This document shows, in pieces, positions 8,986-16,995 of a stretch of DNA of 64,000 bases; position 1 is the first letter of the stretch, and each line of letters starts with the position of its first letter. Made by a program: the position numbers and the translations under genes. The notes under the pieces were generated by a model, which was given only the letters and a program-made list of their open reading frames with translations, was not told the origin of the DNA and searched no databases. Source of the DNA: Thermoplasmata archaeon (GTDB taxonomy: Archaea > Thermoplasmatota > Thermoplasmata > Thermoplasmatales > Thermoplasmataceae); NCBI GenBank assembly GCA_021797355.1, contig JAJZZX010000001.1, forward strand, positions 186,001 to 250,000, written 5' to 3'.

Positions 8986-9172
8986 TCTTTATTATTTCAG
9001 CAGGACATGAGATTTCTGCCTCATGGTTTTCCTCATAGTCTTCTTGCCCTATCTCATTCTTCCTGTATGAGGCCTTACCGTCAGAATCCATGTACCAGTT
9101 GCTGCATATTGCAGTGCATATTGCATCTCCAAGGCACTTTTCCCTTTCAAAATCAATCCTGAATCTATCCAA
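8972..9172 (-). CDS. single-cluster ferredoxin
   Basis: A 66-residue ferredoxin and the last gene of the suf operon, two bases after sufU. The cluster motif is CLGDAICTAIC with a distal SCPAEIIKI. This C-x2-D-x2-C-x3-C pattern, with Asp at the second ligand position, resembles the well-studied Pyrococcus ferredoxin, which can hold a [4Fe-4S] cluster with an Asp ligand or a [3Fe-4S] form. It is probably a cytoplasmic electron carrier. It may supply electrons for sulfur reduction in cluster assembly, or be an early client of the Suf machinery; either role is inference from position. Confidence 0.88.
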   Translation of the reverse strand: MDRFRIDFEREKCLGDAICTAICSNWYMDSDGKASYRKNEIGQEDYEENHEAEISCPAEIIKIRKI

Positions 9173-9174
9173 AG

Positions 9175-9561
9175 TTACACCTTTCCAAATCCGGCCTTCT
9201 TAAGGCATTTCTGAAGGGCATTCAGAGGCAGCAATGCACACTTCTCCCGGCTTGGTCCCAGTGGGAGGCCAATCATGTCAACAATCTGCTCCGGCGCTAT
9301 GGACATAGCCTCATCCACGGTTTTTCCCCCCACGAGATCAGTAAGCATTGATGCAGATCCCTGGCTGACAGAGCATCCTCTGCCCATAAATTTTATCTCC
9401 CTGATTTTCCGGTTCTCCACAATCAGGAATATCTGCACAGTGTCACCGCAGACGGGATTGTATTCCATAAGTTCTGCTGTTGGGTTCTCTATCTTTCCAT
9501 AATTGTGGGGTGACCTGTAATGGTCGAGAAGAACCTCCATCCTCTCCTCCTCATCTGTCAT
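9175..9561 (-). CDS. sufU: SufU/IscU-type Fe-S scaffold protein
   Basis: A 128-residue protein with the three conserved cysteines of the family, in NPVCGDTVQIFL, GRGCSVSQGSASML and REKCALLPLNAL. In the SufU group these bind zinc and accept sulfur from SufS; in IscU proteins they assemble the cluster. The start overlaps the sufS stop in an ATGA (9558-9561), and the ferredoxin gene follows after two bases, so all are one operon. The conserved Asp after the first Cys (CGD), which in this family affects cluster stability, is present. Confidence 0.93.
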   Translation of the reverse strand: MTDEEERMEVLLDHYRSPHNYGKIENPTAELMEYNPVCGDTVQIFLIVENRKIREIKFMGRGCSVSQGSASMLTDLVGGKTVDEAMSIAPEQIVDMIGLPLGPSREKCALLPLNALQKCLKKAGFGKV

Positions 9562-10838
9562 CTCGAATACACCTTCACAGTATGTTCCAGAGAATGGAAA
9601 AGCCTTCTTACGTCTTCCGGAGTGTTGTATATGTAATATGATGCCCTGGATGTTGCTACCGCGTTGATCCTGTGTGTGAGCGGCATCGCACAGTGATGCC
9701 CTGATCTGACTGCAACACCTTTCCCATCCAGAGTGGAGGCAACGTCATGCGGATGCACTACAGTGCCCAGGCCTACGCCGCGATCTGCAAGGGATTCCTC
9801 AACGGACATTGGATGGATGCTTCCAATATTGAACGCATACACCGGGCCCCTGATATCAGGATTGCGGGGGCCATATGATATAAGGCCGGGGATCCCAGCC
9901 TCCGATTCAAGTGAAAATGTGATCCTCATGAGTTCTCTGCCATGATCCCTTACGTTTTCCATTCCAAGATTCCTTAGATAGTCAACAGCAGCTGATAGCC
10001 CTATGGCACCAGCTATATCTGGAGTGCCTGCCTCAAATTTCTCAGGTACGTCTGCCCATGTGGAGTGGTCAGTATAAACTTCCCTGATCATCTCTCCCCC
10101 GCCCATGAATGGTCGCATCTTCTCAAGCAGGTCTATCCTGCCGTAAAGGCAGCCAATACCTGTCGGCCCTAACATCTTGTGCCCGGAGAAAGCCATGAAG
10201 TCGCATCCTATCCTGCCCACATCTACAGGCATATGCGGGACGCTCTGCGCACCATCTACTATGAATATGGACCCGTTGTCATGTGCAATTCGGCCTATTT
10301 CAGCAACGGGATTGATGGTTCCCAGCACATTTGATACATGTGTGACGGAAACTATCTTTGTCCTTGGTGATATTTTAGATGCAAGATCATCCATGTCCAG
10401 GGTGCCGTCCTCCCTGATATCTGCGTATTTTATGCGTACACCTTTCTCCTGAAGGAACTGCCACGGCACAATATTTGAGTGGTGCTCCATTATGGTCAGG
10501 AGTATTTCATCCCCTTCCACTAGATCGTGGCCAAGGGAATAAGCAAGAAGGTTTAGCGCTTCAGTTGTGTTCCTTACAAAAACTATCTGTCTTGGATCAG
10601 AGGATCCTATGAATCTAGATACATTCTCCCTGGATCTGCCATAAAGATCTGTGGCCTCCTCACTAAGCCGGTAAATTCCCCTGTGTACGTTACTGTTGTG
10701 CCTTGAGTAAAAGTCTGAAAGGGCATTAATGACAGAATATGGCTTCTGGCTTGTTGCAGCACTGTCCAGATAGGTGAAATTTTCTCCAAGGTTATGGAAG
10801 ATGGGAAAATCTTCCTTAATCCGTTCCCAAAAAGGCAT
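9558..10838 (-). CDS. sufS: cysteine desulfurase SufS
   Basis: A PLP-dependent aminotransferase-fold enzyme that removes sulfur from cysteine as a persulfide for cluster assembly. The PLP-binding lysine lies in FSGHKMLGPTGIG, the cofactor His/Asp region in EHHSNIVPWQ and FIVDGAQSVPH, and the persulfide cysteine in RSGHHCAMPL near the C terminus, the group II (SufS) arrangement. The frame extends to 10898, but homology begins at MPFWERIKEDFPIF, so the start is placed at 10838 (426 residues). That overlaps the end of sufD by 23 bases and suggests translational coupling. Confidence 0.94.
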   Translation of the reverse strand: MPFWERIKEDFPIFHNLGENFTYLDSAATSQKPYSVINALSDFYSRHNSNVHRGIYRLSEEATDLYGRSRENVSRFIGSSDPRQIVFVRNTTEALNLLAYSLGHDLVEGDEILLTIMEHHSNIVPWQFLQEKGVRIKYADIREDGTLDMDDLASKISPRTKIVSVTHVSNVLGTINPVAEIGRIAHDNGSIFIVDGAQSVPHMPVDVGRIGCDFMAFSGHKMLGPTGIGCLYGRIDLLEKMRPFMGGGEMIREVYTDHSTWADVPEKFEAGTPDIAGAIGLSAAVDYLRNLGMENVRDHGRELMRITFSLESEAGIPGLISYGPRNPDIRGPVYAFNIGSIHPMSVEESLADRGVGLGTVVHPHDVASTLDGKGVAVRSGHHCAMPLTHRINAVATSRASYYIYNTPEDVRRLFHSLEHTVKVYSR

Positions 10839-12060
10839 CTGCCCCAAGTCCCTCTGCGTACTGGTAGATCTTCTTGGTAAATTCCGGGTTTCCGGCACGT
10901 TCTATAATAGATCCTACAAAGCCGGCTGTGATCATGCCCCTGGCTTTCTCCTCATCAATTCCTCTTGATCTGAGATAGAAAATCTGCTCCTCGTCCACAT
11001 TGCTGATGGATGACCCATGCTTTGATCTGGTATTGGCATTCTTTATCATCAGCCCAGGCTTGCTGTTGGCATAGCCATCTTTGGAGAGCAGGAGTATCCT
11101 GGAATCATAAAACCCTGTGGCGGCTATGGCTTCCTCCTCCAGGTCTATATTCCCCCGGTGAATGGTTGAACTCCTCCCGGTCACTACCCCTCTCACCTGG
11201 ATATCCGCCGATGAGGCCTTCCCCTGCTGGAAACTGCTGTCCCTTATATCCATCTTCTGGTCTCCGCTGCTGAAATTGACGCCATAGACCCTGAACGAAG
11301 AAGATTCTCCGTGCTGCACCGATTCATCGGAGAAGATTAGCTTCCCTGATCCGTGATTTATATGGTATAGGGTGAATTCCGCATACTTTGCCAGGAACTC
11401 CCTTATATACGTAATATCAGTAACACCGGTTGACTTATCCTGCAGATAGTTGTACTGTACCCTGCTGTTTTCCCCGGCGTGGCAGTAAATGTTGTGGCCC
11501 TGGACAGCTTTTCCTTCACCAACCGCAGTGTGGATATCTGTTATGTTGACTGTGCAGTCAGATCCACATATGATCACGGTCTTCTTGGCATAGGACTCAG
11601 ATGCATCCGACACATGGTCGATCTTCAGATTTGCCCTGGTATTGCTTGGTATATATAGGAAAAGCCCATTCCTCCAGGCGGAGTTTATAAGGAACTCATT
11701 CCTGTCTCTGCCAAGGCTAGAATAGACATATTTTGATACAAGTTCAGTCTCTTCGGTGAGTGCGGAAATAAGGTCTTTTGCAATTATTCTGCTGTCCGGG
11801 ATTGAGGTCCTTGCTATCCTATCATTAAAGAGAGAGATGTTGGCATCAGATGAGAATTCAAAGCTTGCATTCCCCTGGCCTGGCTTGCTGTATATCATGG
11901 CTTCCAGTTCAGCATCCGGTATCTCCACGTAGTCCTTCACTGTTGGGCTTTCCTTGTAGTTCCTTACGGGTGACTTGAGGAATGCAAGGAAAGCATCCCT
12001 CCTGTACTCGTAAGCTGGATCATTGAGTCTTGACCTTAGTATTTCGGGATAATTCTCCAT
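10816..12060 (-). CDS. sufD: SufD, Fe-S assembly scaffold subunit
   Basis: A SufBD-family beta-helix protein of 414 residues that pairs with SufB and the ATPase SufC in the SufBC2D scaffold. The C-terminal SufBD core runs from about residue 150 to 400. It includes QGHNIYCHAGENSRVQYNYLQ, DESVQHGESSSFRVYGVNF and the closing ANTRSKHGSSISNVDEEQIFYL-RGIDEEKA segment shared with SufB. The helical N terminus is variable, as is usual for SufD. It follows sufB by six bases on the same strand. It is called SufD rather than a second SufB because the more canonical SufB lies immediately upstream. Confidence 0.92.
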   Translation of the reverse strand: MENYPEILRSRLNDPAYEYRRDAFLAFLKSPVRNYKESPTVKDYVEIPDAELEAMIYSKPGQGNASFEFSSDANISLFNDRIARTSIPDSRIIAKDLISALTEETELVSKYVYSSLGRDRNEFLINSAWRNGLFLYIPSNTRANLKIDHVSDASESYAKKTVIICGSDCTVNITDIHTAVGEGKAVQGHNIYCHAGENSRVQYNYLQDKSTGVTDITYIREFLAKYAEFTLYHINHGSGKLIFSDESVQHGESSSFRVYGVNFSSGDQKMDIRDSSFQQGKASSADIQVRGVVTGRSSTIHRGNIDLEEEAIAATGFYDSRILLLSKDGYANSKPGLMIKNANTRSKHGSSISNVDEEQIFYLRSRGIDEEKARGMITAGFVGSIIERAGNPEFTKKIYQYAEGLGADAFLGTD

Positions 12061-12066
12061 GGCCTT

Positions 12067-13515
12067 TCATCCCACTGCGCCCAGCTTGCTCATTTCCAGC
12101 TTGATGAGTCTGTTCATCTCCACTGCAAATTCCATGGGTATCTCCTTCATCACATCATCAAGGAATCCAAGGACAATCATTGAACTGGCCTCATCCTCGC
12201 TCAGCCCTCTTGACCTCAGGTAGGTCAATTCCTCGGTGCCTATCCTTCCCACGGTAGCCTCATGTCCGAATGTTGCAGTTGGTTCATATATCTCGTCATG
12301 CGGGAATGTGTAGCTCTGTGACTGGTCATTGATGAGGAGTGCATCACACTGGACGTGACTCTTGGCATTTATTGCACCCTTATTCATCCTCAGAAGGCCC
12401 CGGTATATTGCCTTGCCATCCTCTATGCTGATGCTCTTTGCCACTATCCTTGAGCTTGTATATGGCGCAAGATGCAGAGCCTTTGCTCCCGTATCTTTCA
12501 CAGTTCCGGGACCTGCAAGAGAAACATTCAGGTTATGGGCAGTTGCGTGCGGCCCTCTGAGGTAGGACGACGGATAGAGCATTGTGACCTTTGACCCCAG
12601 GGATCCGCCTACCCACTCCATGTTTCCGTTTTCCTCCACCCAAGCCCTCTTCGTTGGCATGTTATAAACGCTCTTCGACCAGTTCTGCACGCTGGTGTAT
12701 CTTGCATGTGCATTTTTCTTCACGTAGATCTCAACAATTGCGCTGTGAAGTGAGTTTTTATCATACCTGGGCGCCGTGCATCCCTCAATGTAATGAACGC
12801 TGGAGCCCTCGTCTGCCACCACGATGGTGTGCTCAAACTGCCCTGTCTGTTCCCCGTTCATCCTGAAATATGTCTGAAGAGGCATGTCTATCTTGACGCC
12901 TGGCGGGACATAGAGGAAGGAACCGCCGCTCCAAACTGCACCGTTGAGCGCTGCGAACTTATTATCAGTTGCAGGCACTGCCTTGCAGAAATATTCCTTC
13001 ACGAGATCAGGATGAAGCTTCAGCGCCAGATCGAGATCCATAAAGAGGACACCCTTGTCTTCCCAGACCTTTCTGAGGTTATGGTAAACGCCTTCACTGT
13101 CATACTGTGCAACTGATCCCGCAAGATATTTCTGTTCCATCTCAGGAATACCCAGCTTCTGGAAAGTCTCCTTTATCTGGTCAGGCACCTCATCCCAGCT
13201 GTTTGTCTTAACCTCGTCTGGCCTTGTGTAGTACTTCGTGTTCTCCCAGTCTATTCCTGAAAGGTCCGGGCCCCATGTTGGGACAGGCTTGCTCTCGAAA
13301 ATCTCAAGGGCCTTCAGACGGAATCTTCTCATCCAGTCAGGCTCCTTCTTCACTTCTGATATCTCCTCAACGATCTTCCTGTTCAGCCCTGCTCCAGTGC
13401 TGTAAACAGGCTTAAGATTATCGTGAAACTCCCAGTCTTCCTTCTTTACGTTGGATTTCCTGAGGTCCTCGAGCAGTCTTTCCATTTCATCTTCCTTGCT
13501 ATATTCAGTTTCCAT
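12067..13515 (-). CDS. sufB: SufB, Fe-S assembly scaffold subunit
   Basis: The main cluster-building scaffold, 482 residues, highly canonical. Recognisable segments are WENTKYYTRPDE, GIPEMEQKYLAGSVAQYDSEGVYH, GVKIDMPLQTYFRMN, HYIEGCTAPRYD (with a conserved Cys) and the C-terminal ATFGHEATVGRIGTEEL...YLRSRGLSEDEA. The frame opens at a TTG at 13530 that overlaps the sufC stop. A Shine-Dalgarno GAGGTGG (about 13520-13526) lies just before the ATG at 13515, and the reading starting METEYSKED is therefore preferred. It forms SufBC2D with its operon neighbours. Confidence 0.95.
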   Translation of the reverse strand: METEYSKEDEMERLLEDLRKSNVKKEDWEFHDNLKPVYSTGAGLNRKIVEEISEVKKEPDWMRRFRLKALEIFESKPVPTWGPDLSGIDWENTKYYTRPDEVKTNSWDEVPDQIKETFQKLGIPEMEQKYLAGSVAQYDSEGVYHNLRKVWEDKGVLFMDLDLALKLHPDLVKEYFCKAVPATDNKFAALNGAVWSGGSFLYVPPGVKIDMPLQTYFRMNGEQTGQFEHTIVVADEGSSVHYIEGCTAPRYDKNSLHSAIVEIYVKKNAHARYTSVQNWSKSVYNMPTKRAWVEENGNMEWVGGSLGSKVTMLYPSSYLRGPHATAHNLNVSLAGPGTVKDTGAKALHLAPYTSSRIVAKSISIEDGKAIYRGLLRMNKGAINAKSHVQCDALLINDQSQSYTFPHDEIYEPTATFGHEATVGRIGTEELTYLRSRGLSEDEASSMIVLGFLDDVMKEIPMEFAVEMNRLIKLEMSKLGAVG

Positions 13516-13526
13516 TACATACCACC

Positions 13527-14267
13527 TCAAACTGCCTTTATCCAGTCATAGCCCTCTTCCTCAATCCTGAGTGAGAGCTTCTTGTCGCCATCCATCACTA
13601 TTCTTCCGTCCTTCAGAACATGAACGAACTGGGGCTCTATATCCTTGAGTATCCTCTGGTAGTGCGTTATTATGAGAAAACCCACCTGTTCACTGTAGTA
13701 TTCCTTTATCTCCTCAGCAACAAGCTTCAGTGCGTCAACGTCAAGCCCCGAATCAATCTCGTCAAGTATCACGATCTTTGGCCTGAGAACCATCATCTGC
13801 AGAATCTCGAACCTCTTCCTTTCCCCGCCTGAGAAACCATCATTTACTGACCTTGACATGAAAGACTCATCCAGCCCAACCTTCTTCATGTGCTTCTTCA
13901 TCTTGTCGTAGAACTCCTGAAGGGATGTCTTATCATCAGGATGCAGCTGCTTGTATGCTGTCCGGAGGAACGATGAAAGCTTGACCCCTACAACAGCCAC
14001 CGGGCTCTGGAATGCAAGAAAGAGGCCTGTTCTTGCTCTTTCCTCGGGCGTCTTGTTAGTCAGGTCCTTTCCGTCAAGCACTATGGATCCCCCTGTTATG
14101 ACGTAGTTAGGATGCCCTATGAGGACATTGCCCAAAGTGCTCTTTCCTGCCCCATTGGGGCCCATAAGGGCATGTATTTCTCCTCCCCTCACTGTAAGGT
14201 TCACTCCCTTCAGTATCTGCTTGCCTTCAACAGAGGCGCTAAGATTCTTAATTATCAATTCCGGCAA
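13527..14267 (-). CDS. sufC: SufC, Fe-S assembly ATPase
   Basis: An ABC-type ATPase of 246 residues that drives the SufBCD scaffold. Walker A is GPNGAGKST, the signature is FSGGERKRFE, Walker B is IVILDEIDSGLD, and the switch His is in FLIITHYQRIL. It is the first gene of the leftward suf operon. The start codon is TTG, preceded by an AGGTG Shine-Dalgarno six to seven bases upstream. A TATA box (TTATATATAA, 14301-14310) puts transcription start near 14280, so the leader is very short. A SufR-like regulator gene diverges from the same intergenic region. Confidence 0.95.
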   Translation of the reverse strand: MPELIIKNLSASVEGKQILKGVNLTVRGGEIHALMGPNGAGKSTLGNVLIGHPNYVITGGSIVLDGKDLTNKTPEERARTGLFLAFQSPVAVVGVKLSSFLRTAYKQLHPDDKTSLQEFYDKMKKHMKKVGLDESFMSRSVNDGFSGGERKRFEILQMMVLRPKIVILDEIDSGLDVDALKLVAEEIKEYYSEQVGFLIITHYQRILKDIEPQFVHVLKDGRIVMDGDKKLSLRIEEEGYDWIKAV

Positions 14268-14374
14268 TTATTGCACCTTCATCTGTGGAGGATGAATAAA
14301 TTATATATAAACACTTTCTTATGTCTAAACTGACTAAAGTATATATACCGATTTAATATCTACACCTGTTGTAG
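14268..14374. promoter_or_regulatory. divergent suf / sufR-like promoter region with palindromic operator
   Basis: The 107 bases between sufC (left) and the SufR-like gene (right) hold two TATA boxes, at 14301-14310 for suf and about 14339-14347 (GTATATATA) for the regulator. An inverted repeat ATCTACA-N5-TGTAGAT occupies 14358-14376, overlapping the regulator's predicted transcription start and its ATG. That is the position expected for an autorepression site. It is more than 45 bases upstream of the suf TATA box, so any direct effect on suf is less clear. Operator function is inference. Confidence 0.6.
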
Positions 14375-15052
14375 ATGAATAATGAATCTGAGATATCCAG
14401 CGATCTCTCCGTACTTCTTGGGCAGATGAAGGGTAACATAATCAGGGAATTGAGCTATTCCGACAGGAGCATGGATGATCTGGCTCATCTCCTGGGTATA
14501 AATAAGACCGCCGTCAAGGAACACATGGAATCTCTGGAGATGAAGGGATATGTCCAGTCATTCTTCAGGGGAGGTGGAACTGGCCGGCCAAAGAAATATT
14601 ACCGGCTTACGGAAAAGGGCATGGGGCTCTTGCCTAAGCGCTACATCTCATTCGCCACAATGCTGGTGGAAGAGCTGGAAGCTGAACTTGGAAGGGAAAA
14701 GGTAAACACAATACTGGGAAAGGTGGCAGATCGTATAGTTGGGGAATCGGGGTGGAAAAAGTCAACCGGGTCCCTTGAAAGCAGAGAAGGCAAGCTTGAG
14801 AGGCTGAAGGATTTCGTAGACACACTTAACAAGCTCGGTTACTACGCAAGGCTTGAGATAACTGACGATGTTGTCAGAATTATAAGGCACAACTGCATTT
14901 TCTATGAGCTAGCCAAGACCAACAGCAGAATCATATGCAATGCCCTTGGATCGGAGCTAATAAGGAATTCCCTAGACCAGGACTTCAAGATCAGTGAAAA
15001 GTTCTCCCAGGGAGATAACAGATGTGTTGTTGAATTCAATCTTGCAGACTGA
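14375..15052 (+). CDS. SufR-like HTH regulator with conserved cysteines
   Basis: A 225-residue protein. The N-terminal winged helix (about residues 14-85: LAHLLGINKTAVKEHMESLEMKGYV, then TGRPKKYYRLTEKG) resembles the DeoR/ArsR-like domain of SufR. The C-terminal half carries three cysteines in an arrangement like the Fe-S site of SufR: C174 in RHNCIFYELA, C188 in SRIICNALG and C217 in DNRCVVEF, spaced x13 and x28. In cyanobacteria SufR binds a cluster and represses the suf operon when clusters are plentiful. The divergent position next to sufC supports the same job here. The transcript is probably leaderless. Confidence 0.82.
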   Translation: MNNESEISSDLSVLLGQMKGNIIRELSYSDRSMDDLAHLLGINKTAVKEHMESLEMKGYVQSFFRGGGTGRPKKYYRLTEKGMGLLPKRYISFATMLVEELEAELGREKVNTILGKVADRIVGESGWKKSTGSLESREGKLERLKDFVDTLNKLGYYARLEITDDVVRIIRHNCIFYELAKTNSRIICNALGSELIRNSLDQDFKISEKFSQGDNRCVVEFNLAD

Positions 15053-15408
15053 AATGGATATCTGAATCGAATTTCCTGGCACTGGGCGGAGGTTCGCGTA
15101 GAACATGGTTTTTAGTGGGAAATGTGGGAAAGCCATCAACGTAACATCCTCCAGGGACAAAAAAGGGCTTCCCGATTCAACCAGAATACTGCCATATCTG
15201 CCTCGTTCTAGGAGCTGAACATAAGATTTAGCTAATGAAATACACAGTCATCTGCATTTCCAAGAGTAAAATTTACTAAGAGGCTAATGGAATTATACAC
15301 ATAGAGCAGCCAGGGAAAAGCACAGCGGCCTTACTTCCAATTGGCTCCTGAAAGTTGCCTCCACATGAATCACCCCACATTCTCTTGTTATGGTGGAACG
15401 GATGCAGC
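15053..15408. other. 356-base intergenic region, no convincing gene
   Basis: No reading frame here looks like a protein and no tRNA or known RNA could be drawn. It lies between the convergent SufR-like and threonine dehydrogenase genes, so promoters are not expected. One nested fold-back was noticed: ATTTCC (15071-15076) with GGAAAT (15118-15123), CACT (15080-15083) with AGTG (15114-15117), and inside it GTTC/GAAC (15092-15104). It may be a small RNA, a terminator or chance. Confidence 0.4.
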
Positions 15409-16362
15409 TTATACGCTCACGTGCATTTCCCTTAGGTTCTTTACCATATCCCTGGACATGCTGTCCAGATCGTACCTGGGGGAAAAACCCCAGTCCTCAA
15501 CCGCCGCTCTTGTATCAAGGGTCCTGGGCCAGGTATCTGCAATTTCCTGCCTGTAATCAGGCTTGTAGTCGACTCTGAAATCAGGAATGATCTTGCTTAT
15601 GGACTTATGAAGCGTCATCGGATCAAAACTGAACGCTGACAGGTTGTATTCTATGGTGTACCTGAGCTTATTTGCCGGGGCTTCATAGATCTTAATAAGA
15701 GAATCAAGAGCATCCGGCATGTACATCATTGGGAGGACTGTATCCTGCTTTAGGTAACAAGTGTATTTCTTTCCAGCTACTGCATGGTAGTACATGTCCA
15801 CCGCATAATCAGTGGTTCCTGCTGAAGGGGGTGTTTTGTAGCTTATGATTCCGGGATATCTCACACCCCTGACATCTAATCCGAATTTCCTCCTGTAATA
15901 TGATGAAAGCAGCTCTGCCGTAACCTTTGTAACTCCATACATTGTAGTTGGTCTTGTAACTGTGACCACCGGAACATTGTCCTTTGGTGTTTCTGGGCCA
16001 AATACACCTATTGTGCTCGGTATTACAACCTTATTTACGCCTTCCTTAATTCCCGCTTCCAAAACATTGAAGGTTCCCAAGGCATTGACCCTGAAGGCCA
16101 GATCTGGGTTGCGTTCCCCAAGTGCAGACAAAATTCCTGCCATATGAAAAATCTCAGTTATGGAATTGTCCCGGATCGCGCTGTGGACTGCGGTGGAATC
16201 AGAAACATCGAGCTTTATGGTTTCCACACCGCTAAAGACGTCATGCTCCGGAACCCTGACATCACTTGCGATGATCCTTGATTTTCCATACTTCTGGCTT
16301 ATTAGAGTGACAAGCTCCGTGCCTATCTGCCCAAGTGAACCGGTCACCAGTATAGTGCCCAT
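15409..16362 (-). CDS. L-threonine 3-dehydrogenase, short-chain (SDR) type
   Basis: An NAD-dependent enzyme of the extended SDR fold, similar to the Thermoplasma/Flavobacterium-type threonine dehydrogenases, which oxidise threonine to 2-amino-3-ketobutyrate. The nucleotide-binding motif is VTGSLGQIG, the active-site pair YxxxK is in MYGVTKVTAEL, and the type-specific segments RYPGIISYKTPPSAGTTDYAVDMY and LPMMYMPDALDSL are present. The frame extends to 16386, but MGTILVTGS at 16362 is the natural start (317 residues). Threonine breakdown also appears in the window as a threonine dehydratase at 59962. Confidence 0.88.
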   Translation of the reverse strand: MGTILVTGSLGQIGTELVTLISQKYGKSRIIASDVRVPEHDVFSGVETIKLDVSDSTAVHSAIRDNSITEIFHMAGILSALGERNPDLAFRVNALGTFNVLEAGIKEGVNKVVIPSTIGVFGPETPKDNVPVVTVTRPTTMYGVTKVTAELLSSYYRRKFGLDVRGVRYPGIISYKTPPSAGTTDYAVDMYYHAVAGKKYTCYLKQDTVLPMMYMPDALDSLIKIYEAPANKLRYTIEYNLSAFSFDPMTLHKSISKIIPDFRVDYKPDYRQEIADTWPRTLDTRAAVEDWGFSPRYDLDSMSRDMVKNLREMHVSV

Positions 16363-16456
16363 GCTGGTAAATCTCGAGCAAATCAATAAAAGTAATCATT
16401 TCCGGACATGTAGCTCATTGATCAGCGTTAAATACTCTTGTGCTGTCTTCATTATC

Positions 16457-16885
16457 ATGACAACGGATCCCGTCCTGACATGGGATCGTATCCAGATTCC
16501 TGATTTGATGGATTCGCCCATTTCCGGGCCCGATGACAGGAGTTCAGTATTGGCATTCGGGCGATCAGGCAAATTTTCCGACTATGATGATGTCCTAGGG
16601 ATATACTATGAAACAGATGAAGACACAGCATTGAGGGTCCTCAACAGGATAAGGCAGGATGCAATGATCAGGTTTCCAGTAAGCGATGTATACATTATCC
16701 ACAGGCTGGGAAAGATACCACTGGGTGAATACGTATACGCCGTTATAGTATCGGGAAGAAGGACTGAGGATGCATTCTCGGCGTGCAAATTTGCGGTGGA
16801 AGAGATCAATGCTGAGGTCCCAATGTGGAAGTATGAAATAAGGCGCAACAGGGACTCCCATTATCACCTGGCACAAGGCGCATAA
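16457..16885 (+). CDS. moaE: molybdopterin synthase catalytic subunit MoaE
   Basis: The large subunit of molybdopterin synthase transfers sulfur from MoaD to precursor Z in Mo/W cofactor synthesis. The family pattern is visible: VLGIYYETDEDTALRVLNRI, then VSDVYIIHRLGKIPLGEYVYAVIVSG, then DAFSACKFAVEEINAEVPMWKYE with the active-site lysine in PMWK. At 142 residues the length is normal. The frame is open far upstream, but that part is antisense to the threonine dehydrogenase gene; an AT-rich GCGTTAAATACTC at about 16424-16436 and homology both support ATG 16457. No other cofactor genes are in the window, so MoaD must be elsewhere. Confidence 0.87.
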   Translation: MTTDPVLTWDRIQIPDLMDSPISGPDDRSSVLAFGRSGKFSDYDDVLGIYYETDEDTALRVLNRIRQDAMIRFPVSDVYIIHRLGKIPLGEYVYAVIVSGRRTEDAFSACKFAVEEINAEVPMWKYEIRRNRDSHYHLAQGA

Positions 16886-16995
16886 CAATGGCAATCCAGG
16901 AAGCTGATTGTGACTTGGGAATGCAAATGGTACATTAAGGAATAGGCAAACTGGTTAGGTTATACCTATTTAATACAAGAATCAAATACTTAATT

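Noticed and set aside
14972-15160. Minus-strand frame of 62 codons at the end of the SufR-like gene
   Set aside because: It overlaps antisense the conserved Cys-containing end of the regulator and has no recognisable content.
16160-16456. 99-codon N-terminal extension of MoaE
   Set aside because: It is antisense to threonine dehydrogenase, and MoaE homology and the TATA position fit ATG 16457.
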